Of a stretch of DNA of 64,000 bases, positions 1-7,836 are shown one piece after another. The position numbers were made by a program, and so were the translations under genes. Numbering within the stretch: the first letter of the stretch is position 1; the number at the start of each line of letters is the position of its first letter. The notes beneath the pieces are model-generated. The model made no database searches, had not been told where the DNA came from, and was given only the letters and a program-made list of their open reading frames with translations. Source of the DNA: Candidula unifasciata (taxonomy: Eukaryota; Mollusca; Gastropoda; Stylommatophora; Geomitridae); the NCBI GenBank assembly GCA_905116865.2, contig CAJHNH020008554.1, forward strand, positions 489,751-553,750. The letters are read 5' to 3'.

Positions 1-108
1 CCGGGTTAGGTTGAATACAATGAACCCACTGATGTCTTAGGCAATATTACGCGGTAAGACCCAAATTTCTTCCACGGTGTGACTCTCGGACCACTGTCCA
101 TAAGGCAC

Positions 109-144
<36 letters not shown>

Positions 145-654
145 TTTACCGTGAAAACTTAAACTTAGTACCGGAAGATAATTCGATTATTTAAAGCGTT
201 CACTAACATCTAAGGGATAGAGCCGCAGCTGTAACATAATTGTTTTAATACACATGAGACTCTTTAAGCACTGCCCACATGGGTTATTTTCCATACGATT
301 TCCCTCCCCCCCCCCCTTTCCCCCCCCCCTTTTCCGTATTCTGCTTGGTACTGCTAGGCGTTGCAGGTTAACAGATTATAGATATCACAGCCAGGGCATG
401 CTCGGCTGCCCGGTGGGTGTGCGGTGCTGTTGTGGAGTCTCAAAATATCAGTGGCTCCTTTTAATCCATGTCCTTCTGAGTCGTCCTCTACCATTGGTGT
501 CGCTACTCTCATTTTGTATGCTCTCGTTGCTAGCATCACTGGGCTCATTCTGATTAAATGGCGTCATTAATCACTTCTGGAGAATTTATTGGTGAACGTT
601 TAAATTCGCTATCAGTCTGGTGAACCTGAGTAAGTGAGTGATGTTCAACTCCAA
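1..654. other. Unassigned flank with homopolymers
   Basis: I see no gene here. There is a run of 33 T at 111-143 and C-rich runs at about 305-330. The short open frames on both strands are not recognisable. If sim continues upstream, this lies within or before one of its introns. Confidence 0.5.
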
Positions 655-775
655 CAGGACCGCATAGGAAGTGATTAACACCTGGTGACACAAAGTGATA
701 CTATTTGGATAAAATTCCCCCGGACACAGGTCCCAGAAACCCTGTTCAACCGTGGGGCTACAAATTAACACACAA
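655..775 (+). repeat. SINE C fragment
   Basis: It carries the family landmarks GGTGACACAAAGTG, then GGTCCCAGAAACCCTGTTCA, in the same order as the fuller copies at 29888 and 49455. It is diverged and lacks the end of the family. Confidence 0.6.
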
Positions 776-1144
776 AAAATGGCTTCTCAAATTGCGAAGG
801 TAATAATGGACTCGTTCGATAAACTGTGTGACACATCAGGATTTTTTCTCTAAACTGTCATTCCTTGTCGATTTTTTGTCCTGTTTCTTTCTTTCATTCC
901 CCTTCAAACTTTTAAATACCCACATCCGCTCTCACCAACCAACCTCAGCCCCTCTCACCAACACCACCACGACAACCCGCTCAACACTAAAAAAAATGCG
1001 TCTGTTAGGTCAACTCTCTAACGACACAGTTATCAATCAACTGTAAAGTCTTCTAACTTTATGTCCTGCCAATAGTTACCCCATATCATTGCGACACATA
1101 GCTTTCTTTATTTTGTTTCTATATATACATCATTATATGACAGT

Positions 1145-1250
1145 GCGCGTGATGCTGACCTCAATACCCACTTAGTGCCGATTGGTCTGTAAAAAGGTGG
1201 GCACTCTTTCCATATACCCGATGCGCCTAAAGACGTGAAGAGACTACTTT
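1145..1250 (+). repeat. SINE D fragment
   Basis: The block GTGATGCTGACCTCA...CCCACTTAGTGCCGATTGGTCTGTAAAAA followed by CCCGATGCGCCTAAAG matches the D copies at 49840 and 51445. Only the body is present; the tRNA-like head seen in the 4925 copy is absent. Confidence 0.6.
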
Positions 1251-1258
1251 ACTTATAT

Positions 1259-1309
1259 ATCATTATATACACAGATGGATCAGTGGTGAAAGGCAAAATA
1301 AAGGAGCCA
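1259..1309 (+). pseudogene. LINE RNase H scrap
   Basis: Seventeen codons read IIYTDGSVVKGKIKEP in outline, which resembles the first catalytic strand (YTDGS) of the LINE RNase H at 21011-21484 in this window. The similarity is lost on both sides, so this is a very short relic. The resemblance is clear but the length is small. Confidence 0.5.
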
Positions 1310-1380
1310 CAAAATCTAGATTGAGAACAGATATGAAAGCAACATCGGGTGCTTTCTGATGCCAGGAAAGTAGTACAGCT

Positions 1381-1560
1381 TCATATGTTGTAACTATCTT
1401 CTTCTTCTTTCTTCTTCTTTCATCTTCTTTCTTTCTCCTTCTTTTTTCCTCTTCATTCTTCTTCCTTCTTCTTCCTTCTCCACCATTCTTCTTCCTTCTT
1501 CCTCTTCTTCTTCTTCCTCTTCTTCTTCTTCTTCTTTTTCTTTTTCTTCTTCTTCTTCTC
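1381..1560 (+). repeat. (TTC)n pyrimidine microsatellite
   Basis: Imperfect TTC/TTCC repeats. They abut the 5' end of a SINE A copy, as such tracts do at most A copies in the window, so they probably expanded from the SINE's own start. Confidence 0.9.
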
Positions 1561-1831
1561 GTTCACTGGCTGTAAACTTAGGAGGAAAGTTCTGGTTGTT
1601 TGTCTACCTCTGGACTTTAGTCTTGTTTCAGAACCTGAGTGTTGCGTGCACATGCGTTTAACAGATCTGAGTTAACTTACGCAGATTGCTGGTTTCTAGC
1701 CTCTCAGACAGATGCGCTCCGACTTCGAAAAAAAAGCCCCTAATAAGTCGACTCTTATGGCATGCTCGTTGGGGAGGCAGTGGGTCTATTCTTGTTTCTC
1801 CTACAATGGGGCCCCGAAACCCACTCTGGGA
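1561..1831 (+). repeat. SINE A copy
   Basis: Nearly full-length copy. It begins GTTCACTGGCTGTAAAC after (TTC)n, then shows GAACCTGAGTGTTGCGTGC, CAGATGCGCTCCGACTTCG, AGTCGACTCTTATG and GTGGGTCTATTCTTG, and ends with the GGGGCCCCGAAACCCAC tail. It sits upstream of the first visible sim exon. Confidence 0.8.
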
Positions 1832-2019
1832 GTTTTTATAACTGACATCCCAAACATGCTGCCGTTATAAACTCGCATTGCTTGATATCTTTCCTTTGCA
1901 GGCTATGTTCTGACCTAATGTTGTTGATACTGCTGATGTTGTTATCGTTGTAGTTGTTGGTACTACTGCTGTTGTTTGACGTGCAGACGATAACTGGAGT
2001 CTTTTCTTGGTCCACACAG

Positions 2020-2167
2020 TGCTCCTGAAAGGTCAAGTAACCACGAGGTATTATAGGTTTATGGCCAAAGACGGTGGCTGGGTTTGGATGCAGAGCTACG
2101 CCACCATTGTACACAACAGTCGCTCCAGTCGACCTCATTGTATTGTCAGCGTCAACTATGTTCTAAG
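2020..2167 (+). CDS. sim: sim exon: end of PAS-B domain
   Basis: Internal exon of a single-minded-type bHLH-PAS transcription factor. Family knowledge: SIM proteins pair with ARNT/Tango and bind DNA to direct midline and neural development. The exon follows a pyrimidine-rich tract and an AG at 2018-2019 and ends at AAG|GTGAGT (donor GT at 2168). It holds 2 nt, 48 codons and 2 nt. The frame reads [10 protein letters not shown], then [17 protein letters not shown], then [11 protein letters not shown], the characteristic end of the SIM PAS-B domain and its PAC strands. The two trailing bases (AG) are completed by the C at 7791, so the phase matches the next exon. The bHLH, PAS-A and most of PAS-B must lie upstream, probably outside the window. 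The exact acceptor is inferred. The identity is strong because the run is highly specific to SIM. Confidence 0.92.
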
Positions 2168-2849
2168 GTGAGTGAGACATGTGTGGTCTATGTGATTCAT
2201 TGTCTTCTCAGCGTCAACTATGTTCTAAGGTGAGTGAGACATGTGTGGTCTATGTGATTCATTGTCTTCTCAGCGTTAACTATGTTCTAAGGTGAGTGAG
2301 ACATGTGTGGTCTATGTGATTCATTGTCTTCTCAGCGTTAACTATGTTCTAAGGTGAGTGAGACATGTGTGGTCTATGTGATTCATTGTCTTCTCAGCGT
2401 TAACTATGTTCTAAGGTGAGTGAGACATGTGTGGTCTAGGTGATTCATTGTATCGTCAGCGTCAGCTATGTTCTAAGGTGAGTGAGACATGTGTGGTCTA
2501 TGTGATTCATTGTATCGTCAGCGTCAACTATGTTCTAAGGTGAGTGAGACATGTGTGGTCTATGTGATTCATTGTCTTCTCAGCGTCAACTATGTTCTAA
2601 GGTGAGTGAGACATGTGTGGTCTATGTGATTCATTGTATCGTCAGCGTCAGCTATGTTCTAAGGTGAGTGGGGGATGTGTGGTCTAGGTGATTCATTGTA
2701 TCGTCAGCGTCAGCTATGTTCTAAGGTGAGTGAGGGATGTGTGGTCTAGGTGATTCATTGTATCGTCAGCGTCAGCTATGTTCTAAGGTGAGTGAGGGAT
2801 GTGTGGTCTAGGTGATTCATTGCCTTCTCAGCATCAACTATGTTCTAAT
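2168..2849 (+). repeat. 62-bp tandem array of sim exon tail plus splice donor
   Basis: Eleven consecutive 62-bp units. Ten of them end in a perfect AACTATG or AGCTATG block, then TTCTAAG|GTGAGT, placing donor GTs at 2230, 2292, 2354, 2416, 2478, 2540, 2602, 2664, 2726 and 2788, in addition to the true one at 2168. The last unit (about 2850) has lost the GT. The unit is the final ~30 nt of the sim PAS exon plus the first ~26 nt of the intron. Units still read [20 protein letters not shown] or HCIVSVSYVL in the exon frame. Two classes differ by CTTCTCAG or ATCGTCAG before the conserved block. Confidence 0.95.
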
Positions 2850-2867
2850 TTGAGGGGCCATGTGTGT

Positions 2868-3215
2868 TCCAGTTGATTCAGTGCATCGTCAGCATCAACT
2901 ATATGCTGAAATTAGTGTGGAAGATGTGTGGTCTAGCCGGCCTAACTGTGTTGTAATTATGTCCAAATTAGAACTGCTGCTGATTCATTGCATCATCAGC
3001 AACAACTATATGCTGAAATTAGTTAGAAGATGTGTGGTCTAGCCGGCCTAACTGTGTTGTAATTATGTCCAAATTAGAACTGCTGCTGATTCATTACATC
3101 ATCAGCATCAACTATATGCTGAAATGAGCTGGAAGATGTGTCGTCTAGCTGACTTAACTATGTTGTAATTATGTCCTAAGTTGAATTGCTGATGTGTGGT
3201 CTACTTGACTTTACT
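2868..3215 (+). repeat. ~106-bp array, older exon-tail copies
   Basis: Three diverged units with starts near 2875, 2982 and 3088. Each begins GATTCA..., reads C/Y-I-V/I-S-I/N-NYMLK in the exon frame and continues into a shared AATTATGTCC-containing body. They resemble the 62-bp units with conservative changes and a longer intronic part. The 60-codon open frame across this region comes from the repeat. Confidence 0.8.
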
Positions 3216-3506
3216 GCATTCTAGATAGGTTATAAACAGATTTTTTTTTCTTTTTGGTGTTGAAAGGCCAAGTATTTTCTCGACTGAGTCTAATTTTTAA
3301 ATGAAACTTTCTATGCAAAGTGTTCGTACTGTAGAGAAACAACTTTTTTTTTCATTAGTTTCATTGAGTCTTAAAACAATACAGCCATGAGAAAATATGG
3401 TCATTTCTGGGGATCCCGGTTGGAGAAAAAAAGAATAGAACCACTGTTCCACTAACAAGAGTGTCATTCAAGGTGATTACTTTTTAGTTTCGTGGTATCG
3501 GATGAA
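3216..3506. other. Unassigned intronic stretch
   Basis: A/T-rich sequence with T runs at about 3241 and 3343. I see no gene and no repeat that I can match. Confidence 0.4.
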
Positions 3507-3602
3507 CTGGACCCGAAAGGCGCAAATATTGTAGCCTATTAAGTAAATCTCAACACAACGCGCCGAACGCTCTTTTAAGTGCGAACAGAGAAGAAGAAGA
3601 CA
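3507..3602 (-). repeat. SINE E fragment
   Basis: It carries GCGCAAATATTGTAGCCTA and CAACACAACGCGCCGAACG, the minus-strand form of the E body also seen at 34225-34640 and, in the opposite orientation, at 57510. Confidence 0.6.
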
Positions 3603-3755
3603 ACTTGGAATCGACCACAAAAACACGCAACACACAAGTAAAACACGAGATAATGCAATGTATACCGTAGTTGATTGAATCTTTAGCGCCCCCCCCCCCC
3701 TTTCCCCCTTCCCCACTTTTTAAAAATATTTTGTTACGGTTAGGAAAAAAAGGAG

Positions 3756-3902
3756 CGCGAGCAAACTTCGGCGAAAAGTTCTGGTTGATCGTCCACCTCC
3801 AGATTGTAGTCTTGTTCCTGAGCCTGAGTGTTGCGTGCACATCAGTTTCACACATCTGGATTATTGGTATACAGACGGTTGGTTCCTTGCCTAACAGATA
3901 AT
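3756..3902 (+). repeat. SINE A fragment
   Basis: The front half of SINE A, from GCAAACTTCGGCGAAAAGTTCTGG to the GACGGTTGGTTCCTTGCC block. The shared 3' tail is missing. A second, fuller A copy starts 43 bp downstream in the same orientation. Confidence 0.75.
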
Positions 3903-3944
3903 TTATATACATTGTTGAAGGGGTATCTTAACATCGTTGTTTCT

Positions 3945-4238
3945 TCTTTCTCGCGTCACCGGCTGTAAATTCTGGCGGATAGTTCTGGTTGTTGTTCATT
4001 TCTGTACTTTAGTCTTGTCCCAAAACATGAATTCTGCGTGCACATCTGCACATCGGTTTTACGGGTTTAGTTTATTTCTACACAGACTGCTGGTTCCTAA
4101 GCTCTTTAGGCAGATGCACTCCGACTTCGAAGGAAACCTCTAATGAGTCGACTCTTACGACATGCTATTCTAGGTAGACAGTGGGTCTATTCTTGTTTTT
4201 CCCCTACAATGTGGGTTCCGGAACCCATATGGGGAAAA
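3945..4238 (+). repeat. SINE A copy
   Basis: Full-length order: CGTCACCGGCTGTAAATTC, TTAGTCTTGTCCCAAAAC, GCAGATGCACTCCGACTTCG, GAGTCGACTCTTACGACATG, GTGGGTCTATTCTTG and GGGTTCCGGAACCCATATGG at the end. Confidence 0.8.
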
Positions 4239-4924
4239 CCTCGTTAGAACATTAATGTTTTCTTGGTAGCTGGACGTCTGGTGTATACCGTTTATAGTGT
4301 TACAAGTAAGTCCCGCTTATAATGTTACAAGAAAGTGTACCTTGAGTTCCCCGGTACTCACAGAGTTAATGCAATCACAACTCTAACAGCTCCACTTACA
4401 CCCAACCCACTAAAGCATCAGTCACCACACCTAACGACCACGTCCACTTGCACCATTGTCCTGCCTTTACAAGAACCTTCTCCACAATAGCTGGCGAGCC
4501 CATAGAAACATCAATCCTTCCTATTCCTTCCAGATTTAGTTACATCCAATTACATTTAGCTGGTTTTGTAATTCATTAGAACAAACCGGGTACTTCCGGG
4601 CCACAGATCACCAAAAATCCCGGCGGAACTTTCTCCCGTCTGGCACAACCAAGCGAAAACTTGCAAGATGGTCTAATCTTACATCGGCCATGTTTGTATT
4701 CGTGTCCGTGCATGTTTTTCATTCATAATTTCATACACGACGAGATCGCGCGCAAGGCATCTTTGAAGCCTCGTTTCCGAACTTGAGAGCGCGGTTAATT
4801 AATTCTATTAATTATGTAAAATTGTTTTGGCATCCATATTTTGTTGGCTTTGTATAGGGTTGATTATTAAAATAGTGGGCGATAAGATTGGCCGGCCAGG
4901 CCGGACCCGAGATACTAACATGCG
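4239..4924. other. Repeat-free intronic island
   Basis: No repeat family recognised. A short imperfect duplication lies at about 4287-4340 (GTTTATAGTGTTACAAG and CGCTTATAATGTTACAAG). The part from about 4740 to 4880 has TTAATTAATTCTATTAATTA, a cluster of homeodomain-type TAAT cores, within otherwise non-repetitive sequence. A sim regulatory element is possible but unproven. Confidence 0.25.
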
Positions 4925-5150
4925 TGAAGATAACAGACCCCTTTCCTCCCCCTTTTGCCTATTGGGCTTATAGGGCTAGACACCTTTTTATTTTATAGAC
5001 CAGTCGGCATTCGATAGATGATGAGGTCAGCATCATACCGACCGCCTTTACTTCCACCTGGGAGCCAAGTTTTTGACTGGATCTGAACCCACGACCTTCT
5101 GATCGGCAGGCGAGCGTCTAGCTGCCCCACCACGGCGGCTCGCCATATAA
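4925..5150 (-). repeat. SINE D copy with tRNA-like head
   Basis: On the minus strand it opens with a tRNA-like head: GGTGGGGCAGCTAGACGC resembles an A box and GTGGGTTCAGATCC a B box, spaced as in tRNA genes. The body contains (as read on +) ACCAGTCGGCATTCGATAG, GTCAGCATCATACCGACCGC and CTTTACTTCCACCTGG. Most likely a tRNA-derived SINE rather than a working tRNA gene. Confidence 0.7.
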
Positions 5151-5235
5151 AGATAAAGCCAATTTTTTTTTTTTTTTTTTTGACTTTAGATTGACATTTT
5201 ATAAAACTAACACTTCAAGGATGAGAATCAAACAA

Positions 5236-5415
5236 GTTAGTTGCGTATCTTTTACGTGACGTTGCAGAAACAACCCTATGATTTTTTTTTGTTAGCTGTT
5301 GTGTGGTTTTTCTAAGCAAGTTTACGTCCAGTAGTTCGCCACTGCTTTCTGCAGCTGGAATATAAGCCTGCATTACAAAACACGTTCGCAACGCCTAAGC
5401 CATAGAAGTCGACGT
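5236..5415 (-). repeat. SINE B copy
   Basis: As read on +, it has TTAGTTGCGTATCTTTTACG, GTGTGGTTTTTCTAAGCAAG, ACGTCCAGTAGTTCGCCACT and a degraded tRNA-like end near GTTCGCAACGCC. The fuller copies at 24635 and 51975 define the family. The middle is damaged. Confidence 0.7.
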
Positions 5416-5464
5416 AAGAATCAAACAGGTACAAATTCCGGAAGCCCCGCTCAACCGTATAACC

Positions 5465-6655
5465 ACAGGGCACAGTAATTGTGGGCCACCACAAAACCAT
5501 ATAGCAGAGTTTTTTTGGGGGCACCACAAAAAAATATAGTTATATTGGGGCACCACAAAACCATATAGCACATTTATATTATGGCACCACAAAACCATAT
5601 AGCACAGTTATTTTACGTTACCACAAAACCATATAGCACAGTTATATTGGGGCACCACAAAACCATATAGAACAGTTATATTATGGCACGACAAAACCAT
5701 ATAGCACAGTTATATTATGGCACCACAAACCCATATAGCACAGTTATATTGGGGCACCACAAAACGATATAGCACAGTTATATTATGGCACCACAAAAAC
5801 ATATAGTACAGCTATATTGGTGCACCACAAAACCATATAGCACAGTTATATTGGGGCATCACAAAACCATATAGCACATTTATATTATGGCACCACAAAA
5901 CCATATAGCACAGTTATTTTACGTTACCACAAAACCATATAGCACAGTTATATTGGGGCACCACAAAACCATATAGAACAGTTATATTATGGCACGACAA
6001 AACCATATAGCACAGTTATATTATGGCACCACAAAACCATATAGCACAGTTATATTGGGGCACCACAAAACGATATAGCACAGTTATATTATGGCACCAC
6101 AAAAACATATAGCACGCTTATATTATGGCATCACAAAACCATATAGCACAGTTATATTGGGGCATCACAAAACCATATAGCACAGTTATATTATGGCACC
6201 ACAAAACCATATAGCACAGTTATATTGGGGCATCACAAAACCATATAGCACATTTATATTATGGCACCACAAACCCATATAGCACATTTATATTATGGCA
6301 CCACAAAACCATATAGCACAGTTATTTTTACGCCACCACAAAACCATATAGCACGCTTATATTATGGCATCACAAGACCATATAGCACATTTATATTATG
6401 GCATCACAAAACCATATAGCACATTTATATTATGGCACCACAAAACCATATAGCACATTTATATTATGGCACCACAAAACCATATAGCACATTTATATTA
6501 TGGCACCACAAAACCATATAGCACATTTATATTATGGCACCACAAAACCATATAGCACGCTTATATTATGGCATCACAAAACCATATAGAACAGTTATAT
6601 TATGGCACCACAAAACCATATAGCACAGTTATATTATGGCACCACACAAGTTCGT
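5465..6655 (+). repeat. 34-bp minisatellite (~35 units)
   Basis: Tandem units of the form CACCACAAAACCATATAGCA followed by CAGTTATATTATGG or CATTTATATTATGG. The period measured between successive CCACA blocks is 34 bp. Variants (GGGG for ATGG, TTTTACG for TATTATG, CAT for CAC) recur in the same order, so groups of units were copied together. The array lies inside the sim intron. Confidence 0.95.
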
Positions 6656-6744
6656 GAAGAAGCCTGTAGTCCAGTGGGAAAGTAAGCCACCCTCTTCCAA
6701 GCTTTCAGACGTTTGGGGCATACTGGGCTCTCTTTTTAGACCTA

Positions 6745-6825
6745 TCAGCACTTGGTGGGTGATATGGTCACCGTAACACCGGTCGCCTTTACTTCCCATG
6801 ACTTTTTCTGGTATCCATTTTTTCT
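6745..6825 (-). repeat. SINE D fragment
   Basis: It contains TATCAGCACTTGGTGGGTGATATGG, CCGGTCGCCTTTACTTCC and TTTTTCTGGTATCC, matching the body of the D copies at 29565 and 47508. A T-rich run separates it from the next SINE A copy. Confidence 0.55.
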
Positions 6826-6844
6826 TTTCTTTTTTTTTTTTTTT

Positions 6845-7080
6845 CTTTGCGCTCACTGGCTTTAAACTCCAGCGGAAAGTTCTGGCCTTAAGTCTTTTGT
6901 TCTAGAACCTGAGTGTTGTGTGCATATCCTTTTTTACATCCTTTTTTAATGCAGACTATTAGTTCCTTGCTTCTTAGGCAGATGCACTCCGACTTTAAAA
7001 GAAGCTTCTAATTAGTCGACTCCTAAGTTCTTGTGGAGGCAGTCGGCCTATTCTTGTTTCCTCCACAACGGGTGCAAGGA
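6845..7080 (+). repeat. SINE A copy, left arm of inverted pair
   Basis: GCGCTCACTGGCTTTAAACTCC through CAGTCGGCCTATTCTTGTTTC. The tail stops just after CTCCACAACGGG, where a second A copy begins in the opposite orientation. Confidence 0.75.
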
Positions 7081-7232
7081 ATCGACAGTCTGCATACAAA
7101 GGGGTAATATTTCTAAAACGGATGTGCACGTAACACTCAGGTTCTTTTTTCCAGGAGTTGACGAACACCTAGAACCTTCTGCCGGAGTTTACAGCCGATG
7201 TACGCGAAGAAGAAGAAGAGAAGAAGATGCTA
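7081..7232 (-). repeat. SINE A fragment, right arm of inverted pair
   Basis: Reverse-complement A sequence: GAATCGACAGTCTGCATAC, AAAACGGATGTGCACGTAAC, ACCTTCTGCCGGAGTTTACAG and finally a GAAGAAGAAG tract, which is the (TTC)n start seen from the other strand. Only the front half of the family is present. Confidence 0.75.
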
Positions 7233-7592
7233 GACTAAGATCAGCATAGCTGTGGATAGTAGACGAGACTTAGAGATAAAAATTGCATAAGGCTTGAAAA
7301 CAAGCGAAAGATCCAGAATATTCCCGGTCGGCTTCGATGAGAGCTACTTTCTAGCAAGCCCCTGAGGGTGAAGGTGACGATGATGAAGGTGGTGGTGATG
7401 ATGATGGGGATGCTGATGATAATGATGATGGCGGTGTAGGTGATGATTATGATGATTAGAAATCACGGATGGTTAGTAGTTAGGGAACTTTTTGCAAACA
7501 TGGTGGTCCTGAATCCAATTCCTGCTTGAGCTAATGGTTTTAGCAATCAAGCGACTTCTTAGGTTAACTTAGTGGCATGACCGAAAACTACA
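7233..7592. other. Unassigned intronic stretch with GAT/GGT repeats
   Basis: An imperfect GATGATG/GGTGGTGATG tract occupies about 7375-7465. The rest is unassigned sequence leading to the duplicated acceptor. Confidence 0.5.
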
Positions 7593-7836
7593 TTACACAT
7601 TGTTCTATGTTTAATCTCAAAATATACAGCAATCCATGCTAATTCCGAATAACATTTCTGTTTTTCAGCGAGTTCATGCACAAGGACGCACAGATCCAAA
7701 TAGAACAGACCCTGTTACACATTGTTCTATGTTTAATCTCAAAATATACAGCAATCCATGCTAATTCCGAATAACATTTCTGTTTTTCAGCGAGGTCATG
7801 CACAAGGACGCACAGATCCAAATAGAACAGACCATG
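7593..7836 (+). repeat. 122-bp tandem duplication of the last-exon acceptor
   Basis: Copies at 7593-7714 and from 7715 to about 7833 are almost identical over the end of the intron, the acceptor TTTTTCAG and the first ~43 nt of the exon. The AG ends at 7668 in copy 1 and at 7790 in copy 2. Copy 1 reads GAGTTC where copy 2 reads GAGGTC. The 122-bp period is not a multiple of three, so use of the upstream AG without removing copy 2 leads to a TAA at 7772-7774. Confidence 0.95.

Larger units (their letters stand above)
2168..7790 (+). other. sim intron between PAS-B exon and last exon
   Basis: Inferred 5.6-kb intron with donor GTGAGT at 2168 and acceptor TTTTTCAG ending at 7790. The flanking phases agree. 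It contains the 62-bp and 106-bp exon-derived arrays, several SINEs, the 34-bp minisatellite and a duplicated acceptor. An alternative acceptor lies at 7668 and ten alternative donors lie at 2230-2788. Confidence 0.8.

Noticed and set aside
1836..2138. 100-codon minus-strand frame
   Set aside because: Antisense shadow of the sim exon and the end of the preceding intron.
2860..3042. 60-codon + frame
   Set aside because: Made of the 106-bp exon-tail copies and ended by the repeat's own TAG; not an independent gene.
5465..6655. CRISPR-like regular array
   Set aside because: Units are contiguous 34-bp repeats with no unique spacers, in an animal intron.
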